The notes under the pieces were generated by a model. It was not told the origin of the DNA and made no database searches. It worked only from the letters and a program-made list of their open reading frames with translations. The position numbers and the translations under genes were made by a program. A stretch of 64,000 nucleotides of DNA from an uncultured Clostridia bacterium (lineage in GTDB: Bacteria > Bacillota > Clostridia > UMGS1883), in contig CANRCD010000002.1 of assembly GCA_947629005.1 (NCBI GenBank), forward strand, positions 1 to 64,000. Direction: 5' to 3'. Below, piece after piece: positions 43,471 through 52,185 of this stretch. Within the stretch, counting starts at the first letter, position 1. Every line of letters begins with the position of its first letter.

Positions 43471-44211
43471 ATGTCAGTTATTTCCATGAAGCAGCTTTTG
43501 GAGGCAGGCGTTCACTTCGGTCACCAGACCAGAAGGTGGAACCCCAAGATGGCGGAGTATATCTTCACCGAGCGCAACGGCATCTACATCATCGACCTTC
43601 AAAAGACCGTTAAGAAAATTGAGGAGGCCTACGCTTTTGTCCGTCAGGTTGCGCAGGACGGCGGCGAGATTCTTTTCGTTGGCACCAAAAAGCAGGCTCA
43701 GGAGACTATCCGCGAGGAAGCTCAGCGCGTAGGTATGCACTATGTCGACGCTCGCTGGCTCGGCGGTATGCTCACCAACTTCAAAACTATCGAGCAGAGA
43801 ATCAGGCGTCTTGCCCAGCTTCACAAGATGGAGGAGGACGGCACCTTTGACGTCCTTCCCAAAAAAGAGGTCATCGGCCTTCGCGGCGAGATGGATAAGC
43901 TTGAAAAGTACCTCGGCGGTATCAAGCACATGAAGAAGGCTCCGGCGGCTATCTTCGTTGTTGATCCCCGCAAGGAGAGGATTGCCATCTCCGAGGCTAA
44001 AAAGCTTCATATTCCCATCGTTGCTATCGTAGATACCAACTGCGACCCCGACGACGTTGACTACGTCATCCCCGGCAACGACGACGCTATCCGCGCCGTT
44101 AAGCTCGTTACATCAACCATTGCCAACGCCGTGGTTGAGGGCAGAGAGGGCGTTATGGGCGCAGCCGCCGAGCAGGAAGCCGCTCCCGAGGAGATAGACA
44201 TCACTCTGTAA
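43471..44211 (+). CDS. rpsB: Ribosomal protein uS2
   Basis: A 246-residue 30S protein. Family phrases: [75 protein letters not shown] and [17 protein letters not shown] 43471 follows CGGAGG. The frame stays open upstream but that part is leader sequence of unlike codon use. tsf follows 23 nt later, the conserved rpsB-tsf pair. Confidence 0.97.
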   Translation: MSVISMKQLLEAGVHFGHQTRRWNPKMAEYIFTERNGIYIIDLQKTVKKIEEAYAFVRQVAQDGGEILFVGTKKQAQETIREEAQRVGMHYVDARWLGGMLTNFKTIEQRIRRLAQLHKMEEDGTFDVLPKKEVIGLRGEMDKLEKYLGGIKHMKKAPAAIFVVDPRKERIAISEAKKLHIPIVAIVDTNCDPDDVDYVIPGNDDAIRAVKLVTSTIANAVVEGREGVMGAAAEQEAAPEEIDITL

Positions 44212-44234
44212 AAATTGATAGGAGGAAAGCGATA

Positions 44235-45149
44235 ATGAATTTTACTGCACAGGACGTTAAAGAGTTAAGAGAAAAAACCGGCTGCGGCATGATGGACTGC
44301 AAAAAGGCTCTCACCGCCTGCGACGGCGATATGGATAAGGCCATCGACTTCCTTCGCGAAAAGGGCCTCGCCTCCGCCGCCAAAAAGGCCGGCAGAGTTG
44401 CCTCCGAGGGCGTGGTTGACGTTGTAATCGAAAACGGCGTCGGCGCCGCCGTCGAGGTAAACAGCGAGACCGATTTCGTTGGCAAGAACGCCGAGTTCCG
44501 TTCCTTCGTGGGCAACATCGCCAAGCAGATAATTGCCGATAACCCCGCCGACGTTGCGGCACTTCTGGCCTCTCCCTACGCGGCCAATCCCGCGCAGACC
44601 GTTGACGAGGCTCTGAAGGAGAAGATCGCCACCATCGGCGAAAATATGAACATTCGCCGCTTCGGCCGTATGGAGGGCACTCTTGTGGGCTATGTTCACG
44701 GAGAGGGCAGGATAGGCGTTATAGTTAAGTTTAACGTGGGCGACGCCGCAGCAGCAGAGAGCGACGCTTTCAAGACCTACGGCAAGGACGTTGCCATGCA
44801 GGTAGCCGCCGCTTATCCCGAGTATACCCGCGAGAACGAGATTCCCGCGGACGTAATCGCTAAGGAGACAGAGATATTTAAGGCTCAGGCCATGAACGAG
44901 GGCAAGCCGGAGGCTATAGCCGAGAAGATGGTAAAGGGACGCTTGCAGAAGCGCTTCAAGGAGCTCTGCCTCGTTGACCAGCCCTTCGTTAAGGACCCCG
45001 ACAAGACCGTTTCCCAGTATACTGAGGAGACCGCCAAGGCCCTCGGCACAAGCATTGAGATAGCCGGTTTCGTTCGACTTGAAAAGGGCGAGGGGCTTGA
45101 GAAAAAGGAAGACAACTTCGCCGATGAGGTTGCTTCCATGATAAAATAA
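44235..45149 (+). CDS. tsf: Elongation factor Ts
   Basis: A 304-residue guanine-nucleotide exchange factor for EF-Tu. The N-terminal UBA-like domain (DVKELREKTGCGMMDCKKAL), the TDFV motif that touches EF-Tu (VNSETDFVGKNAEFRSFV), and the C-terminal core (VKGRLQKRFKELCLVDQPFV) are present. GGAGG precedes the ATG. It ends the rpsB transcript with a strong terminator. Confidence 0.97.
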   Translation: MNFTAQDVKELREKTGCGMMDCKKALTACDGDMDKAIDFLREKGLASAAKKAGRVASEGVVDVVIENGVGAAVEVNSETDFVGKNAEFRSFVGNIAKQIIADNPADVAALLASPYAANPAQTVDEALKEKIATIGENMNIRRFGRMEGTLVGYVHGEGRIGVIVKFNVGDAAAAESDAFKTYGKDVAMQVAAAYPEYTRENEIPADVIAKETEIFKAQAMNEGKPEAIAEKMVKGRLQKRFKELCLVDQPFVKDPDKTVSQYTEETAKALGTSIEIAGFVRLEKGEGLEKKEDNFADEVASMIK

Positions 45150-45161
45150 AAATCCTGTTTT

Positions 45162-45189
45162 AAGGCTCCGGCATTGCCGGAGCCTTTTT
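45162..45189 (+). terminator. Terminator after tsf
   Basis: Perfect 11-bp stem AAGGCTCCGGC (45162-45172) with 45176-45186, ATT loop, T5. Confidence 0.88.
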
Positions 45190-45232
45190 CACGTTAAGTT
45201 GCGTGCAGATTTTTCCTTTGCGCTCTATTATG

Positions 45233-45261
45233 TTGACAAACCACGGTGTTCATGCTATGAT
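45233..45261 (+). promoter_or_regulatory. Promoter of the leucine-rich-repeat surface protein
   Basis: Perfect TTGACA (45233-45238), 17-nt spacer, -10 TATGAT (45256-45261), 36 nt before the start. Confidence 0.8.
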
Positions 45262-45297
45262 ATAAATGTAGAAATTTGTGATTTCGGGGGTAAGGCT

Positions 45298-46434
45298 ATG
45301 AAAAAAATATGCGCGGCGCTTACGGCTGCGCTGCTGTTTTCCTCAGCTGCGTTCGGGGCGGACGGTACGGGCGTGCTGGTTTCAGGCGGAATGGTAGTGG
45401 GTCTCGGCGGCGAGGAGGCTTGGGCCGAAAGGGTAGAGATACCCGCCGAATCGGGCGGAGGTCCGGTGGAGATAATTTATCGGGTGAACAGCGCGAGTCT
45501 CAGGGAGGCGGCGCTGCCGTCCTCTGTAAAGACGGTGTATACCGAAGCGTTCACCGGCTGTCCGTCCCTTGAAAGGATAAATCTCAAAGACGTCACCACC
45601 GTGTACGACAGAGCCTTTGAAGGGTGCGGGGCGCTTGAAAGCGTGGGCGGCGGCAATAGGTTCTCCACCGGCATGGCGCTGGGTGAGAGGGCTTTTGCCG
45701 GCAGTGGTCTCCGAGGCATATTGCTGGACAGAGACCTTGGCGAAGCCGAGGCGGAAGTCTTTGCCGACTGTAAGCGCCTTTGTCAGGTGGGCTTCACAAG
45801 CGCGGTGACGCGCCTCGGAGGCGGAGCCTTCCGCGGCTGCTCCGCCCTCGGTCAGCTCTGCCTGCCTGCCTCGCTCGACAGGCTTGAGGGTGGGGTATTC
45901 AGCGGCTGCACCGGTCTCAGGACGGTTGTTTTTCCTGCTAAAAATGTTGAACTGTCAGACGGCGCGGAGGAGATTTTCGCCGGCTGCGAAGGCCTGACGT
46001 TAATCGGAATGGCCGGTACCACCGCCGAGGCCTACGCACGCGCTCATAACCTACCCTTTATTCCCGCCGTGATACCGCGATCGGGCCGTTTTGCGCAGGT
46101 GGGCGAAGCCGTGCAGAACGCCACGGTCAGCGTGGGCTGGGCCGAGCTTCCGGCCTACACTGTGAACGGCAGCGTTTATGTGGGTGAAAGTGCGCTTAAG
46201 AGCGTGGGATTCAACTGCAAATGGGATAATTCCGCCCGCACTACTGACGTTATCGCGCCCGAGGGCGTTATCTGGAGCGTTACGTCCACGGACGGTCCCG
46301 AGCGCGGCAGAGTCGGCATTGTCAGTACTGATATCGCGTTTTACTGTAACGGGGTGCGGGTGCCGGCCCTCAATGTCGGCAACAACGAGAGCATTATCGA
46401 CGTGAACGCCCTCGCTGAAATGGAGCTGTATTGA
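45298..46434 (+). CDS. Exported BspA-like leucine-rich-repeat protein
   Basis: A 378-residue protein with a signal peptide (KKICAALTAALLFSSAAFGA). Residues about 60-260 hold at least five BspA-type repeats (LPSSVKTVYTEAFTGCPSLE, VTTVYDRAFEGCGALESV, VTRLGGGAFRGCSALGQLCL, LDRLEGGVFSGCTGLRTVVF). The last 90 residues (LPAYTVNGSVYVGESALKSV; WDNSARTTDVIAPEG) resemble half of a copper amine oxidase-type stalk domain. Such proteins sit on the cell surface and bind host or bacterial ligands; the partner here is unknown. No wall anchor is seen. The 3' end abuts a 0.5-kb repeat. ATG 45298 follows GGGGG. Confidence 0.88.
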   Translation: MKKICAALTAALLFSSAAFGADGTGVLVSGGMVVGLGGEEAWAERVEIPAESGGGPVEIIYRVNSASLREAALPSSVKTVYTEAFTGCPSLERINLKDVTTVYDRAFEGCGALESVGGGNRFSTGMALGERAFAGSGLRGILLDRDLGEAEAEVFADCKRLCQVGFTSAVTRLGGGAFRGCSALGQLCLPASLDRLEGGVFSGCTGLRTVVFPAKNVELSDGAEEIFAGCEGLTLIGMAGTTAEAYARAHNLPFIPAVIPRSGRFAQVGEAVQNATVSVGWAELPAYTVNGSVYVGESALKSVGFNCKWDNSARTTDVIAPEGVIWSVTSTDGPERGRVGIVSTDIAFYCNGVRVPALNVGNNESIIDVNALAEMELY

Positions 46435-46449
46435 GCCGTGTTCGGCGCA

Positions 46450-47005
46450 TAGGAATAAGGAAAAAGCAAAAATAGGCCGTAAAACTCGCTCTGTTATTTG
46501 GGCGCATGGGGGTTGGCCGAAAAAATCGCGCAGAACGGACGGCATCGGAACAGGCTTCGCATCGCGGCTTAGGTTTTTCAAAACCAAAACCAATCGGGCT
46601 CGCTCCGCTGCTCCTCATTTTCCCACAAATACGGCTCCGCCGTCTTTGCGGGGGCCCGTTATTAGCTCGCGTAGGCTGCGTAACGCCCCACATAAACAAA
46701 GAACCCCTCCGCTCGCAAAAGGTTGGTAGCAAGTGGAGGCGTGATGAGGGCGGTTTATCCGCCCGAATAGCCGAAGCGCGGCGTGACCTTTTGCGAAAAA
46801 GGAGGGGCAAGCCCTCGAGCGACGATATTTTTTCGTAAGAAAAAACGTCAGAGCAAAGACGAGCTTTGCCCCGACGCCGCCGAGGGTGATTTTCGTTTGT
46901 AGTTCAAGGCATAAAAATGAGAAAATTCGCTCGTAAGGGCGAATTTTCTCATTAAAATTATTTTAATTACTAAATCTATAATGCTCAAACTTGCCTTAAA
47001 TAATC
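46450..47005 (-). repeat. Hairpin-rich interspersed repeat, copy 1
   Basis: Fills the junction between two convergent genes. Read on the minus strand it matches copy 2 (50580-51070) along nearly its full length, with one extra segment of about 75 nt near 46570-46645. Its glgP-proximal end is a 15-bp hairpin (46916-46930 with 46939-46953, AATGAGAAAATTCGC) followed by ATTTTTA, so it probably terminates glgP. Further stems include GGGGCAAAGC with GGGCTTGCCCC, CCTTTTTCGCAAAAGG and GGGCGGATAAACCGCCC. Open frames in it differ between copies, so it is not coding. Confidence 0.85.
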
Positions 47006-47010
47006 GGCCC

Positions 47011-49473
47011 CTATTTCTCGACCGTGGGGAGGTGCCAAATCTTGTCGTTATATTCCTCGATGGTTCTGTCGCTGGAGAAAAAGCCGCTGTAGGCCGTGTT
47101 AAGAATGGCCTTGCGCGTCCACAGCGCCTTGTCACGGTACTGGGATTCGGCCTTGCGGTGAATCTCACAGTAAGCCTCGAAGTCGCGTACAACCATATAG
47201 TTGTCGGCCGAGCCGTGTTCGCCGAAGATGAGCGACTGGTAGAGGTCGTAGTAGAGGTGGTGGTCGGTGGGATTGATAGAGCCGTCGATGAGCATATCGA
47301 GTATTTTTCTTATCTCAGGGGATGAGGCGTAGATGTCCTGACTGGAGCGGCTCTCGAAGCGCAGGGCCTTGTTCACCTCAGCGGTCGTCATGCCGAAGAT
47401 AAAGATATTGTCGTCGCCCACGCAGCGCAGCATTTCGACGTTCGCGCCGTCAAGCGTGCCTATGGTGAGGGCGCCGTTGGCCATGAACTTCATGTTGCCG
47501 GTGCCGCTGGCCTCCTTGCCGGCGGTGGATATCTGCTCGGATATCTCAGCTGCGGGAATGATGGACTGAGCCAGCGTTACGCCGTAGTTTTCGATGAATA
47601 CCACCTTTATCTTACCGCCGATATCGGGGTCGTTGTTGACGAGCTTTGCAACATCGTTTATCAGGCGGATAATGAGCTTTGCCCGCTTGTACCCGGGTGA
47701 GGCCTTTGCGCCAAAGATAAAGGTGTGGGGAAGCATATCGAAGCTTGGGTCGGTTTTAAGACGGTTATAAAGATAGAGCACGTGCAGGATGTTCAAAAGC
47801 TGACGCTTGTACTCATGCAGGCGCTTCACCTGAACGTCAAAAATGGACTCGGGGTCTACCTCTATGCCGTTGTGCTCCTTGATGTATGCTGCAAGCTCCT
47901 TTTTCTTTTCAAGCTTAACCGCACGGAACTGCTCTTGGAAGTCGGGGTCGTCGGCAAACTTGGCAAGCTCCTCAAGTTTCGAGAAGTCCTTCGTCCAGGC
48001 GTCGCCGATTTTGGAGGTGATAAGGCGGCTGAGCTCGGGGTTAGCCAGCATAAGCCAGCGGCGGAAGGTAATGCCGTTGGTTATGGCCACAAACTTTTCC
48101 GGGAACAAATTGTAATAATCGCGGAACACGTCCTCCTTGAGTATCTGCGTGTGCAGCTCGCTTACGCCGTTGACCTTGTAGCACGAGGCAAGGCACATAT
48201 TCGCCATGGAAACATAGCCGTGGGCCACGATAGCCATGTAGTTTATCTTGCCCCAGTCCTCGCCGTAGATGCTGAGCAGGTGGTTCTGAAGGCGGCGGTT
48301 CATTTCCTCCACGATCATCCATATACGGGGAAGCAGGCGCTGGAACATCTCCACGGGCCATTTTTCAAGAGCTTCGGCCATAACGGTGTGGTTCGTATAG
48401 GCAAACACCTTGGTGGTGATGGCCCAAGCCTCGTCCCAGCCAAGCCCCTCGTCGTCCATCAGAATTCGCATGAGCTCGGGAATGGCGATAGCGGGGTGGG
48501 TGTCGTTGATGTGTATGGTGATGAAATCGGCAAGTTTATGCAGTCCCTCGCCGGCGTGGTGGCGCTTGAAGCGGGAAATTATCCACTGGAGCGTACACGA
48601 CACGAAGAAATACTGCTGTCTGAGGCGCAGGGCCTTGCCCTCCTGATGGTTGTCCTCGGGGTAGAGCACCTTGGAAAGCGCCTCGGCCAAAGCCTTCTCC
48701 TCTACGGCCTTAACGTAGTCGCCGCCGCCGAAGTAGGCCAGATTGAGGTCGTTCTTCGCGCGGGAGGACCAAAGGCGCAGGGTATTGACGAGGTTCGCGT
48801 TATAGCCTGCGATAGGTACGTCGTAGGGAACGCCCAGCACGTCGGTGGTGTCCTCGTAACTGACCTTGAGGCCGCTTTCGGTGAACTCGGTCTTTACATG
48901 ACCGCCGAAGTGGACGACCTGCTGCTCCTCGGGGCGGGGTATCTCCCACACGGTGCCGTCCTCAAGCCAGTTGTCGGGAGTCTCCACCTGTTGGCCGTCG
49001 ATGATTTTCTGGCGGAACAGGCCGTATTCGTAACGTATGGAGCAGCCGAAAGCGGGCATATTGAGCGCGGCCAGCGAATCCATAAAGCAGGCGGCGAGGC
49101 GGCCAAGACCGCCGTTGCCAAGGCCGGCGTCGCTCTCCTGCGAGGCGATTTCGGCAAGAGAGCAGCCCATGCTTTGAAGCACGGCCTCGTAATCTTCAGT
49201 AAGGCCTACGTTAAGCAGGTTGTTGCCAAGGGAACGCCCCATGAGAAATTCAAACGAAAGATAGAACAGCTCCTTGCGATGAGCGGTTCTCTGCGCGCGG
49301 CGGTATTCCGTCCAGCGCTTCATTATGGTATCGCGCACGGTGAGAGCCGTCGCTTTATATATGTGCGACTTGGTTGCGTCCTCGATGGTGCGGCCGTAGT
49401 GGCGGCTGAGCTTGCCGAGGATTTCTTCCTTAAGCTCCTGCTGCGCGGGAGTGAGAGCCTTTGTCTTGGACAA
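47011..49473 (-). CDS. glgP: Glycogen phosphorylase
   Basis: An 820-residue GT35 enzyme that releases glucose 1-phosphate from glycogen with pyridoxal phosphate. The N-terminal part has the substrate-site phrase DAGLGNGGLGRLAACFMDSL. The PLP lysine (about K662) lies in GTGNMKFMANGALTIGTLDG. Phosphate-site residues are in FGAKASPGYKRAKLIIRLIN. The start is a TTG (TTG-TCC-AAG) with GAAAGGA 8 nt upstream, the only sensible start. It is monocistronic: own promoter, with the copy-1 repeat hairpin as terminator. It pairs functionally with glgA at 27171-28622. Confidence 0.96.
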   Translation of the reverse strand: MSKTKALTPAQQELKEEILGKLSRHYGRTIEDATKSHIYKATALTVRDTIMKRWTEYRRAQRTAHRKELFYLSFEFLMGRSLGNNLLNVGLTEDYEAVLQSMGCSLAEIASQESDAGLGNGGLGRLAACFMDSLAALNMPAFGCSIRYEYGLFRQKIIDGQQVETPDNWLEDGTVWEIPRPEEQQVVHFGGHVKTEFTESGLKVSYEDTTDVLGVPYDVPIAGYNANLVNTLRLWSSRAKNDLNLAYFGGGDYVKAVEEKALAEALSKVLYPEDNHQEGKALRLRQQYFFVSCTLQWIISRFKRHHAGEGLHKLADFITIHINDTHPAIAIPELMRILMDDEGLGWDEAWAITTKVFAYTNHTVMAEALEKWPVEMFQRLLPRIWMIVEEMNRRLQNHLLSIYGEDWGKINYMAIVAHGYVSMANMCLASCYKVNGVSELHTQILKEDVFRDYYNLFPEKFVAITNGITFRRWLMLANPELSRLITSKIGDAWTKDFSKLEELAKFADDPDFQEQFRAVKLEKKKELAAYIKEHNGIEVDPESIFDVQVKRLHEYKRQLLNILHVLYLYNRLKTDPSFDMLPHTFIFGAKASPGYKRAKLIIRLINDVAKLVNNDPDIGGKIKVVFIENYGVTLAQSIIPAAEISEQISTAGKEASGTGNMKFMANGALTIGTLDGANVEMLRCVGDDNIFIFGMTTAEVNKALRFESRSSQDIYASSPEIRKILDMLIDGSINPTDHHLYYDLYQSLIFGEHGSADNYMVVRDFEAYCEIHRKAESQYRDKALWTRKAILNTAYSGFFSSDRTIEEYNDKIWHLPTVEK

Positions 49474-49517
49474 GTTGATCTTCCTTTCATAAATGAGTAG
49501 GATTCATAACCTAAGAT

Positions 49518-49546
49518 ATTATACTATAAAACCGTTTGACCGTCAA
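49518..49546 (-). promoter_or_regulatory. Promoter of glgP
   Basis: Minus strand: -35 TTGACG (49541-49546), 17-nt spacer, perfect TATAAT (49518-49523). Confidence 0.8.
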
Positions 49547-49622
49547 GAAATTTTATGCAGAATTTACCTAAAAATACGTTAAATAAATTGTAGGTTTTTG
49601 CCAAAAAAATTTCAAAAACCTG

Positions 49623-49651
49623 TTGCAAAGACTGCGGAAATGTGCTATACT
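49623..49651 (+). promoter_or_regulatory. Promoter of the FMN riboswitch-ribU transcript
   Basis: -35 TTGCAA (49623-49628), 17-nt spacer, -10 TATACT (49646-49651). Transcription would start just before the riboswitch. Confidence 0.75.
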
Positions 49652-49663
49652 AATATAAATGAA

Positions 49664-49800
49664 TATCTTCGGGGCGGGGTGAGATTCCCCACCGGCGGTA
49701 CAGTCCGCGAACCCGGGTTCCCCGGGCCGATTTGGTGAAATTCCAAAACCGACGGTAACGGCTTTTGGCCGGAGTCCGGATGAGAGAAGTGAGGTGTTTT
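49664..49800 (+). ncRNA. FMN riboswitch (RFN element)
   Basis: All conserved blocks of the RFN element are present in order: TTCGGGGCGGGGTGAGATTC, CCCACCGGCGGTA, AGTCCGCGA, CCGATTTGGTGAAATTCCAAA-type, ACCGACGGTAACGGC-type, and GTCCGGATGAGAGAAG. It binds flavin mononucleotide and switches off the riboflavin transporter gene when FMN is plentiful. Confidence 0.97.
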
Positions 49801-49817
49801 TTGCGTGTGACTCCTGT

Positions 49818-49856
49818 TAGGCTCCGATTTTTCGGGGCTGTTTTATTTTATCCTCT
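49818..49856 (+). terminator. Expression-platform terminator of the FMN riboswitch
   Basis: GGCTCCGA pairs with TCGGGGCT through two G-T wobbles, around TTT, followed by GTTTTATTTT. The antiterminator would involve the CTCCTGTTAG just upstream. Confidence 0.75.
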
Positions 49857-49902
49857 ATTATTATTTTAACCCGTATTATTTTTAGGAAAGGAAGCAAATT
49901 TT

Positions 49903-50550
49903 ATGAGTGACAAAACAAAAAAAATAACCACCCTCGCCATGCTCTGCGCAATGGCCTTTGCCGCAGTGGCGCTTATCCGCATACCCGTGACGGCGTTTTT
50001 GAAGTACGAACCGAAGGACGTTATCATCGCCATCGGCGGTATGCTGTTCGGGCCGCTGGCTTCGGTGGCCGTTTCGGTGGTAGTGTCGCTGGTCGAGATG
50101 GTGACTATCAGCGATACGGGTTTTTACGGCCTTATTATGAACATAATCTCCAGCGTGTCCTTTGCGGCCGTGGCTTCCCTCGTCTACAGCCGCCGCCGCA
50201 CCGTTGGCGGGGCGGTCGCCGGTCTTTTGTCCGGCGTCGCGGTTATGACGCCCGTCATGCTGCTGTGGAATTACATCGTCACCCCACTTTATATGGGCTA
50301 TCCCCGCGAGGCCGTGGCCGCTATGCTGGTTCCGGTGTTCCTGCCGTTCAATCTGCTTAAGGGTGGGCTCAACGCCGCTATCACCATGCTGCTGTATAAG
50401 CCCGTTGCAACGGCGCTGCGCAAGGCGCATCTCGTTCCCAAGAGAGAAGGTTCCTCGGGCGGAGGCTTTAGATTCGGAATAACCGTGGTTTCGGCCATTG
50501 CGCTTGTTGGACTGATAGCCTGTCTGGCGCTGCTCAGGGCACATCAATAA
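49903..50550 (+). CDS. ribU: Riboflavin ECF transporter S component (RibU-like)
   Basis: A 215-residue membrane protein with about six spans (MLCAMAFAAVALI; MLFGPLASVAVSVVVSLVEM; LIMNIISSVSFAAVASLVY). The S-component family phrase FLKYEPKDVIIAIGGMLFGP matches RibU. The FMN riboswitch upstream makes riboflavin the near-certain substrate. It needs the shared energy-coupling module (EcfA/A'/T), which is not encoded here. GAAAGGA lies 11 nt before the ATG. Copy 2 of the repeat starts just after the gene, and its hairpin probably terminates the transcript. Confidence 0.95.
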   Translation: MSDKTKKITTLAMLCAMAFAAVALIRIPVTAFLKYEPKDVIIAIGGMLFGPLASVAVSVVVSLVEMVTISDTGFYGLIMNIISSVSFAAVASLVYSRRRTVGGAVAGLLSGVAVMTPVMLLWNYIVTPLYMGYPREAVAAMLVPVFLPFNLLKGGLNAAITMLLYKPVATALRKAHLVPKREGSSGGGFRFGITVVSAIALVGLIACLALLRAHQ

Positions 50551-50579
50551 GCAAAAAACGAAAAGGCCGTAAAAAATAC

Positions 50580-51070
50580 GTGCAGGCGTTAAAGGGCCGA
50601 AAGCCTTTATTTAAGGCAAATTTAAGCATTATTTGAGCATTAAATGATTGGTAGTTAAAATAATTAATGAGAAAATTCGCCCTTACGAGCGAATTTTCTC
50701 ATTTTTATGCCCTTGAACTACGGACGCAAATCACCCTCGCCGGCATCGGGGCAAAGCCCGTCTTTGCTCTGACGTTTTTTCTTACGAAAAAATGTCGTCG
50801 CTCGAGGGCTTGCCCCTCCTTTTTCGCAAAAGGTCACGCCGCGCTTCGGCTATTCGGGCGGATAAACCGCCCTCATCACTCCTCCACTTGCTACCAATCT
50901 TTTGCGAGCGGGGGTTCTTTGTTTATGTGGGGCGTTGCGCCTCCTGCGAGAGCTGATAACAGGGTCCCGCAAAGACGGCGAAGCCTGCTCCGACGCCGTC
51001 CGTTCTGCGCAATTTTTTTGGACGGCCCCGTGCCCCCCGAGTTACAGAGCGAGGTTTTTTACAGCCTCTT
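50580..51070 (+). repeat. Hairpin-rich interspersed repeat, copy 2 (inverted to copy 1)
   Basis: Fills the junction between ribU and the convergent lipoprotein gene and reaches the latter's stop codon. Same order of hairpins as copy 1: AATGAGAAAATTCGC stem (50666-50680 with 50689-50703), GGGGCAAAGCCC with GGGCTTGCCCC, GACGTTTTTTC-TTAC-GAAAAAATGTC, CCTTTTTCGCAAAAGG and GGGCGGATAAACCGCCC. It lacks the roughly 75-nt segment found in copy 1. In both copies the first hairpin faces the 3' end of the gene it follows. Confidence 0.85.
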
Positions 51071-51071
51071 T

Positions 51072-51644
51072 CTACTTCTCTTCCTCAGCTGAGGGTTCAC
51101 TTGCCGGTTCAGCTGCCTCGCCTGCGGCGTCCTCGGCCGGACTGCCGCCGGCAAGCTGCTCCTCCATCTCCTCCTGAGTGACGGGATCGTCCTCAACCCT
51201 CACGCGGGATACCTCGGTGGCAAATTTTTCACCCTTGGGGCCGTCCTGCACGGTCATCAGCACCGCGTCGCCGGGCTTGACAAAGTCCACGCAGTTCAGA
51301 CCGTTGCCGTCGAGAATGTAGGTGGTTATCTTATTGTAGGTGTTTACCGTAATGTCCTTAAGGCTTATGGCAAGCACCCAGCCGGCCACGCGGCCGCCGT
51401 CAAGATAGTCTCCCTTCATGAATATCTCGTGGTATTCTCCGAGCTCGTCCTCGCTCGGCAGTTCGTCGCCTACGCTCGCCTCGGTGACGGGGCCGTGCTC
51501 CTCCACGCTGCCGTCCGGTATAAGCTCGGTATTTTCCTTGTTTTCGTATGCCAGCTCGTTTTTCGGCAGCGCGGGCTTGTCCTCGCCGCAGCCGAAAAGA
51601 ACAGCGGCAAGCAGCAGCGCAATTAAAAGCGAAAATTTTTTCAA
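51072..51644 (-). CDS. Small lipoprotein of unknown function
   Basis: A 190-residue protein with a lipoprotein signal: KKFSLLIALLLAAVLFGC (lipobox LFGC). The middle (about 70-150: VAGWVLAISLKDITVNTYNK; PGDAVLMTVQDGPKGEKFAT) looks like a small beta-barrel. The C-terminus is Glu/Ala-rich low complexity (SPAEDAAGEAAEPASEPSAE). I do not recognise a family. The start is a TTG at 51644, 7 nt after GGGAGG; the longer frame upstream lacks a site. It has its own promoter, and its 3' end meets repeat copy 2. Confidence 0.78.
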   Translation of the reverse strand: MKKFSLLIALLLAAVLFGCGEDKPALPKNELAYENKENTELIPDGSVEEHGPVTEASVGDELPSEDELGEYHEIFMKGDYLDGGRVAGWVLAISLKDITVNTYNKITTYILDGNGLNCVDFVKPGDAVLMTVQDGPKGEKFATEVSRVRVEDDPVTQEEMEEQLAGGSPAEDAAGEAAEPASEPSAEEEK

Positions 51645-51665
51645 CTGAAAACCTCCCTTTTTTAT

Positions 51666-51694
51666 ATCATACCACAATGAATAATTTTTTTCAA
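51666..51694 (-). promoter_or_regulatory. Promoter of the lipoprotein gene
   Basis: Minus strand: -35 TTGAAA (51689-51694), 17-nt spacer, -10 TATGAT (51666-51671). Confidence 0.65.
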
Positions 51695-51752
51695 CAGAAA
51701 AATACTATTCTTATAAAAAATGGCCAACAGCCACAAGAAAGGAAGAACAAGC

Positions 51753-52169
51753 ATGGAAATGAAAGTATCGGCCTTATTTGATACCGACGCCGATCTCGAC
51801 GCCGCGCGCGACGCGGCTTGCCGCGGAGGAGCCGAGGCCGAGAGCATAAGCGTCTGCCGCGCGCGGGAGCAGGCCGGCTTTAACGGAAAAAACACTCTTA
51901 TGTGGACGGCCGCCGGAGCAGCCGCCGGAACGGTGATAGGACTTGGCTCTCTCGCGCTGGAGAGCTTTGGCGTGGTTTCGACGGCAGGCCCCCTCGCCGG
52001 ACTCATCAGCGGAGCCGTCATCGGCGCGGTTATTGGCGGCTTTGTTGACAGCGGCCGCACCGAACCGCCGGAAAAGTGGCTTTTCACCGTCAATACCGAC
52101 GAGAACGGCGCGGGCTCGATAGTCCGTCAGCTACGCCGCTGCGGCGGGGAAAACGTGTCGGTGGACTGA
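51753..52169 (+). CDS. Glycine-zipper membrane-associated protein of unknown function
   Basis: A 138-residue protein. The first 50 residues are soluble (KVSALFDTDADLDAARDAAC) and could form a small alpha/beta domain. Residues about 58-105 are glycine-rich and hydrophobic (TAAGAAAGTVIGLGSLALES; LAGLISGAVIGAVIGGFVD) in the GxxxG glycine-zipper style that inserts in membranes. A basic end follows (SIVRQLRRCGGENVSVD). It resembles general-stress proteins of the DUF1269/Gly-zipper kind only in layout. ATG 51753 follows GAAAGGA by 9 nt. Confidence 0.75.
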   Translation: MEMKVSALFDTDADLDAARDAACRGGAEAESISVCRAREQAGFNGKNTLMWTAAGAAAGTVIGLGSLALESFGVVSTAGPLAGLISGAVIGAVIGGFVDSGRTEPPEKWLFTVNTDENGAGSIVRQLRRCGGENVSVD

Positions 52170-52185
52170 GTTTCCGTGCGGCTCA

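Noticed and set aside
46506-46838. 110-codon plus-strand frame in repeat copy 1
   Set aside because: It runs through the repeat antisense to the hairpin order and has no equivalent in copy 2.
47725-49500. 591-codon open frame opposite glgP
   Set aside because: Complement of a highly conserved glycogen phosphorylase gene; no start signal or known motif.
50667-51092. 141-codon frame beginning MRKFALTSEFSHFYAL in repeat copy 2, also present in copy 1
   Set aside because: The frame is not kept between the two copies (it stops early in copy 1), the sequence follows hairpins, and no ribosome binding site is present. Judged non-coding repeat sequence.
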